The notes below the pieces were generated by a model, which saw only the letters and a program-made list of their open reading frames with translations, did not search any database and was not told where the DNA came from. From Natronorubrum halalkaliphilum (GTDB taxonomy: Archaea; Halobacteriota; Halobacteria; Halobacteriales; Natrialbaceae), in the NCBI RefSeq assembly GCF_009834785.1, contig NZ_WUYX01000008.1, forward strand, positions 27,814 to 91,813: DNA of 64,000 nt, given 5' to 3'. Numbering within the stretch: position 1 is the stretch's first letter; each line of letters begins with the position of its first letter. The position numbers and the translations under genes were made by a program. Below are positions 61,044 to 64,000 of this stretch, in pieces.

Positions 61044-62018
61044 GTGTTTCCCGCTGTCGTCGAACTCGATACGGCGTTCGCCGCCACGCCCGCCACTGCG
61101 ACCTCGAGGCTCGCCACCGAACCGATAGTCGCCATCCTCGACGTCCCTCGAGCGTTCGGATTGACGATCGGCTGGATGGTCCTCACGCTCGTGGTCGGCG
61201 GACTACTGATCGCTGGACTCACCGCGTCCGCGCGAACGGTTCGGGACGACATCGTCGATCGGCCGGACCTGGCGTTCGCGACCGGATTCGTCGTCTTTTT
61301 CGGTTTGCTCGTCGTCGCCGTGGCCCCGCTGTTCGTTACGATGTATCTCATCGAGGATCCGGCCGTTCTCTCCCTCGGCGCATTGATCGCTCTCCCCGGC
61401 TTGTTCCTCTGGGGTGTGCTGTTGATCGTCGGCGGCTCGTTCGGCACGGTCGCCGTCGGCGACCGAATCGCGAGACGACTCGGGGACGACGCGCCGTCGC
61501 TTCGACGGGCGCTCGTGACCGGAACGGCGCTGCTCGGCGCGAGTCACCTCGTTCCGGTCCTCGGGACGGTCGTTGCGATGAGTGTCGCGACGGTCGGAAC
61601 CGGCGGGGCGGTGAGACGGTGGACCGACTTCGGCACCGACGACGGCCGGTTCATCACCGATAAGCGCGAGGCCGACCGGCGGACGGCGACGTCGGACGGT
61701 GTGGCATCCGCCCGGGAGCGGAACGATCCGAACGAGTCCGGCGTCTGGCACTCGAACGAAGGCGCTACGACCGAGGTCGGAGAGGGAACGGAATCAGCGT
61801 CCGCGACGGCGGCGGCTGACTTTCTCGAGGTGGAAGACTCGAGTCCGCGTCCGAGCACGAGTAGCGACAACCAAGACGGGGCCGAGACCGACTCGGCTTG
61901 GAACGAGGCGGAATCCGATGATTCCGTGGACGACTGGGAGTGGGGCCCGGATCTCGAGCCCGAGACCGAGGCCGAAGCCGAGACCGAACGCGACGAGACG
62001 GAACGATCTCCAGACTAA
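61044..62018 (+). CDS. Multi-helix membrane protein with long acidic C-terminal tail
   Basis: A 324-residue protein. Residues ~35-190 hold four or five membrane segments (GLTIGWMVLTLVVGGLLIAGL..., FATGFVVFFGLLVVAVAPLFVTMY, LSLGALIALPGLFLWGVLLIVGG, HLVPVLGTVVAMSVATVGTGGAV), and residues ~195-324 form a disordered, Asp/Glu/Ser-rich tail. No catalytic motif seen. Start GTG 61044 has a CGTTTTTAGTC TATA-like element ~33 bp upstream. Convergent with the CPBP gene, 6 bp apart. Confidence 0.75.
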   Translation: MFPAVVELDTAFAATPATATSRLATEPIVAILDVPRAFGLTIGWMVLTLVVGGLLIAGLTASARTVRDDIVDRPDLAFATGFVVFFGLLVVAVAPLFVTMYLIEDPAVLSLGALIALPGLFLWGVLLIVGGSFGTVAVGDRIARRLGDDAPSLRRALVTGTALLGASHLVPVLGTVVAMSVATVGTGGAVRRWTDFGTDDGRFITDKREADRRTATSDGVASARERNDPNESGVWHSNEGATTEVGEGTESASATAAADFLEVEDSSPRPSTSSDNQDGAETDSAWNEAESDDSVDDWEWGPDLEPETEAEAETERDETERSPD

Positions 62019-62024
62019 CCGGAG

Positions 62025-62798
62025 TCAGACGTACGCCAGAAAGTTCTGGAGATAGACGACCGCGTTGAACGCCCCGTGGACCAGTGCGGGGACGAGCAGG
62101 TTGTCCGAGAGTTCGTAGAGGATTCCGAGATACAGCCCCAGCGCCGTGACCGTACCGAGACTGACGAATACGGCCCCCAGTTCATCGCCCATGTACACCG
62201 GGAAGTGGACGACGGCGAACACGAGCGCGGCCAGCGGCACGGCGAGGGCCGTCGGAAACGTCTCGCCGAGCCGCGACTGGACGACACCGCGGTAGAGCAG
62301 TTCTTCGCCGGGGCCAGTGAGCAAGAGGGCGATCGGGATTCCGAGTAACAACAGAAGCGGGTACTCGCGTCCCTGCTCGATTCCCGAGTGGGTCGTGCCG
62401 TCGCCGCCGGTTCCGAACGGATCGAGCAGTTCGATGGCCACCTGATAGCCGAACGCGACGACGAACGCACCGACCAGGCCGGCGACGATCCACACCAGAT
62501 CCCACCTCGTGGGCTTGCGCAGTCGGAGGAACTCGACGATGAACGACCGGTCGAATCCGTTTCGACGGACGATCAGGTACGTCAGCGCGAGGCCGCCGGC
62601 ACCGACGACGTTGAACGCGACCGCCGAGCCGAGCTGGGTCACCGTTCCGCCGCCGTAACCCAGCGCGAGCAGGTGGAGTTCGACCCCGAGCGTCGCGGCG
62701 AACCCGGTCAGCCAGCCGACGATTGCAAGGACGAGACAGAGTCCGATCGTACGGGCGCCCGTCGGAATCGTCGCCGAAATCCGTCGTCTCGAGGACAC
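62025..62798 (-). CDS. CPBP-family intramembrane glutamic protease (second copy)
   Basis: A 257-residue membrane protease of the CPBP family with motifs LTGPGEELLYRG (E165, E166, R170), a His in VFAVVHFPVY (H198) and ALVHGAFNAV (H241, N245). About seven hydrophobic segments. It lacks the long acidic linker found in the CPBP protein beside lonB. Start is GTG 62798, supported by a TATA box on the minus strand at 62821-62830 (GCTATTTTTA), 26 bp upstream. Confidence 0.85.
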   Translation of the reverse strand: MSSRRRISATIPTGARTIGLCLVLAIVGWLTGFAATLGVELHLLALGYGGGTVTQLGSAVAFNVVGAGGLALTYLIVRRNGFDRSFIVEFLRLRKPTRWDLVWIVAGLVGAFVVAFGYQVAIELLDPFGTGGDGTTHSGIEQGREYPLLLLLGIPIALLLTGPGEELLYRGVVQSRLGETFPTALAVPLAALVFAVVHFPVYMGDELGAVFVSLGTVTALGLYLGILYELSDNLLVPALVHGAFNAVVYLQNFLAYV

Positions 62799-62820
62799 AC
62801 CTGCCCGTAGTAGCCTGCGA

Positions 62821-62830
62821 TAAAAATAGC
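62821..62830 (-). promoter_or_regulatory. TATA box of the second CPBP gene
   Basis: GCTATTTTTA on the minus strand, with the T-run centred 26 bp upstream of GTG 62798. Confidence 0.65.
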
Positions 62831-62881
62831 TACTGACACGTCGAACGCTGCCGGCGTGGGAGACGTCGCTTCCGGAACGTC

Positions 62882-62918
62882 CAGCAGTCAGCAGTCAGCA
62901 GTCAGCGAGTCAGCGAGT
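62882..62918. repeat. 7/8-bp tandem repeat
   Basis: Three CAGCAGT units followed by two CAGCGAGT units (37 bp), in the gap between the EamA transporter stop and the CPBP start. Simple slippage-type repeat. Confidence 0.75.
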
Positions 62919-62929
62919 CCGGGAACCCG

Positions 62930-63817
62930 TCACTCCCGCTCGAGGACGATCACGCCGGCCAGGATCAACGCGCCGCCGATGACGGTCGTCGCAGTGACCG
63001 GTTCGGAAAACAGCGCGGCTCCGAGGACGACCGTGACGGGCGGTTCCGCGGTGCTGACGATGCTCGCTCGGCTGGCGCCGATATATTTCAGTCCCGCGAA
63101 GAACGTCACGACCGGGACGGCGGTCGCAAAGACGGCGATACAGAGCAGGATCGTCCACGCCGACGGCGTCGTCGGCACCGCGAGTTGCCCCGTCGCAGTG
63201 CCGATGACGACGCAGGAAACGCCGGCGGCGGGCAGGACGTATGCGGTCAGCACCATCGGGTCGACCGTCTCGAGCACCGCCCTCGAGCCGGTGATGTAGC
63301 AGGCGTAGGCGAGCGCGGCGCCGAGGACGATCACTACGCCGGCGAGCGACGCACCTGCCGGGTTCGCCCCGGTGACGAGGACGATTCCCGCGAAGGCCAG
63401 ACAGAGCGCCCCCACCATGGGTCGGCTCAGCCGCTCGCCGATCGTGGCGACCGCGAGCACGACGACGAAGGCGGGGTACGTGTAGAGGACGATCGCGACC
63501 AGTCCGGCGGTCATGAACTCCAGTCCGAGGAAGTAGAGGCCGCTCTGGGCTGTGTAGCCGATCCCGCCGAGCGCGACGGCGATCAGGAGCGGCCGTCCGC
63601 TGAGGATCGTCAGTTCGCCGCGCCAGGCGAGAAACACCCAGATGAGCGCGCCGGCGAGCAGGAACCGGAAGACGAGCACCGTCGGGATCGAGAGCGCCGC
63701 TCGCTGGGCGTAGATGCCAAAGATGCCGAGCGTTCCGAAGCCGATCGCCGACACGAGAATCAGGGCGATACCGACGTGTTCGTCCGCGATCGACCGACGG
63801 ATGGGAGTCCCGCTCAT
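62930..63817 (-). CDS. EamA/DMT-family transporter
   Basis: A 295-residue drug/metabolite transporter with ten membrane helices arranged as two EamA repeats (about 15-145 and 155-293). Recognisable features are VGIALILVSAIGFGTLGIFG at the first helix, ESV-like turns (IGERLSRP, STAEPPVTVVLGAALFSEPVT) at the repeat ends. Substrate unknown. It is transcribed toward the second CPBP gene. Confidence 0.9.
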   Translation of the reverse strand: MSGTPIRRSIADEHVGIALILVSAIGFGTLGIFGIYAQRAALSIPTVLVFRFLLAGALIWVFLAWRGELTILSGRPLLIAVALGGIGYTAQSGLYFLGLEFMTAGLVAIVLYTYPAFVVVLAVATIGERLSRPMVGALCLAFAGIVLVTGANPAGASLAGVVIVLGAALAYACYITGSRAVLETVDPMVLTAYVLPAAGVSCVVIGTATGQLAVPTTPSAWTILLCIAVFATAVPVVTFFAGLKYIGASRASIVSTAEPPVTVVLGAALFSEPVTATTVIGGALILAGVIVLERE

Positions 63818-63884
63818 TGGGGGTTCGTACGCTCGCAGTACCGCGCATCCGCTTACAAACGCACCGATTGTCGGCGGCGATTAC

Positions 63885-63930
63885 AGAAATTCGAGGAGAA
63901 AGCCCACGACTTCAGTCCTGTCTCTTACCC
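63885..63930. mobile_element. IS200/IS605-like end sequence (remnant)
   Basis: GAAAGCCCACGACTTCAGTC resembles the subterminal hairpin found at the ends of haloarchaeal IS200/IS605 elements (CCCACGAC-TTCA-GTCGTGGG), but the second half is imperfect (GTCCTG), so the stem is broken. It could be one end of an element or a decayed remnant. Confidence 0.35.
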
Positions 63931-63937
63931 ATAAGTC

Positions 63938-64000
63938 TCAGGAGCGCAGTTCGTATCCCTCTACCCAGGTCTGAAGTTTCTTGAGGCCTTTCCACATCGT
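63938..64000 (-). CDS. Partial ORF at the right edge (C-terminal 20 residues)
   Basis: The minus-strand frame ends with TGA at 63938-63940 and reads MWKGLKKLQTWVEGYELRS before the stop; it continues beyond base 64000. The residues are basic and aromatic with no recognisable family. Closeness to an IS605-like end makes a transposon-related ORF possible, but this is weak. Confidence 0.35.
   Translation of the reverse strand, partial: TMWKGLKKLQTWVEGYELRS

Overview
The window is a gene-dense, high-GC piece of a haloarchaeal chromosome. The proteins are strongly acidic, CTCGAG is very frequent, and many genes have an archaeal TATA-like box 25-29 bp upstream of the start codon with no leader. The archaeal markers include LonB, TFB, archaeal NAC, DAP-pathway lysine genes and the non-canonical shikimate entry enzymes. 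The gene content and style suggest family Natrialbaceae (Natrinema/Haloterrigena-like); this is an inference. I see no rRNA or tRNA genes, CRISPR array or complete insertion sequence.

Layout. 1-2748 (minus): 5' part of a large DUF7286-like surface protein that runs off the left edge, preceded by a 44-aa leaderless ORF. 2.8-10 kb: SAM hydrolase (DUF62), NMN adenylyltransferase, LonB with a CPBP membrane protease, and membrane proteins. 10.2-14.8 kb: MGMT-like protein lacking the acceptor Cys, trpCBA behind a TGTACA-type operator, and ADH synthase. 15-24 kb: NRAMP-like transporter, a PGA-hydrolase-like protein, purine nucleoside permease-type protein, SprT-like metalloprotease, HAD hydrolase, a CARF-type HFX_2341 regulator and 3-dehydroquinate synthase II. 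24.1-29.1 kb: a surface-protein locus (small secreted protein, membrane HTH regulator, SipW-like signal peptidase, DUF5305, low-GC DUF1102). 29.1-36.5 kb: aroD, UPF0058, TFB, ITPase/XTPase, DUF7123, HAD, wHTH and the stomatin/NfeD pair. 36.7-48.4 kb: pyruvate kinase, GYD protein, MetRS, SNF transporter, histidine kinase, tyrosine/aspartate decarboxylase and PEP synthase. 48.6-53.3 kb: TrmI, NAC, DedA, PUA protein, NYN nuclease and HtpX. 53.7-60.7 kb: lysine genes dapA-dapB-dapD / lysA-dapF-dapE. 60.8-64 kb: membrane proteins, a second CPBP protein, an EamA transporter and a partial ORF near an IS605-like end.

How the genes work together. Three steps of the early shikimate route (ADH synthase, DHQ synthase II, DHQ dehydratase) plus trpCBA lie within 19 kb. 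The lysine block encodes every succinylase-branch step from DHDPS to DAP decarboxylase except the DapC aminotransferase. Pyruvate kinase and PEP synthase, opposite reactions at the PEP/pyruvate node, lie 7.5 kb apart. The locus at 24.2-29.1 kb resembles SipW/TasA-type secreted-filament loci and is the best candidate for a little-described system. Non-coding structures of note are an 85-bp palindromic element present twice, a 39-bp palindrome in a divergent promoter, a 37-bp tandem repeat and a 29-bp repeat shared between two intergenic gaps.
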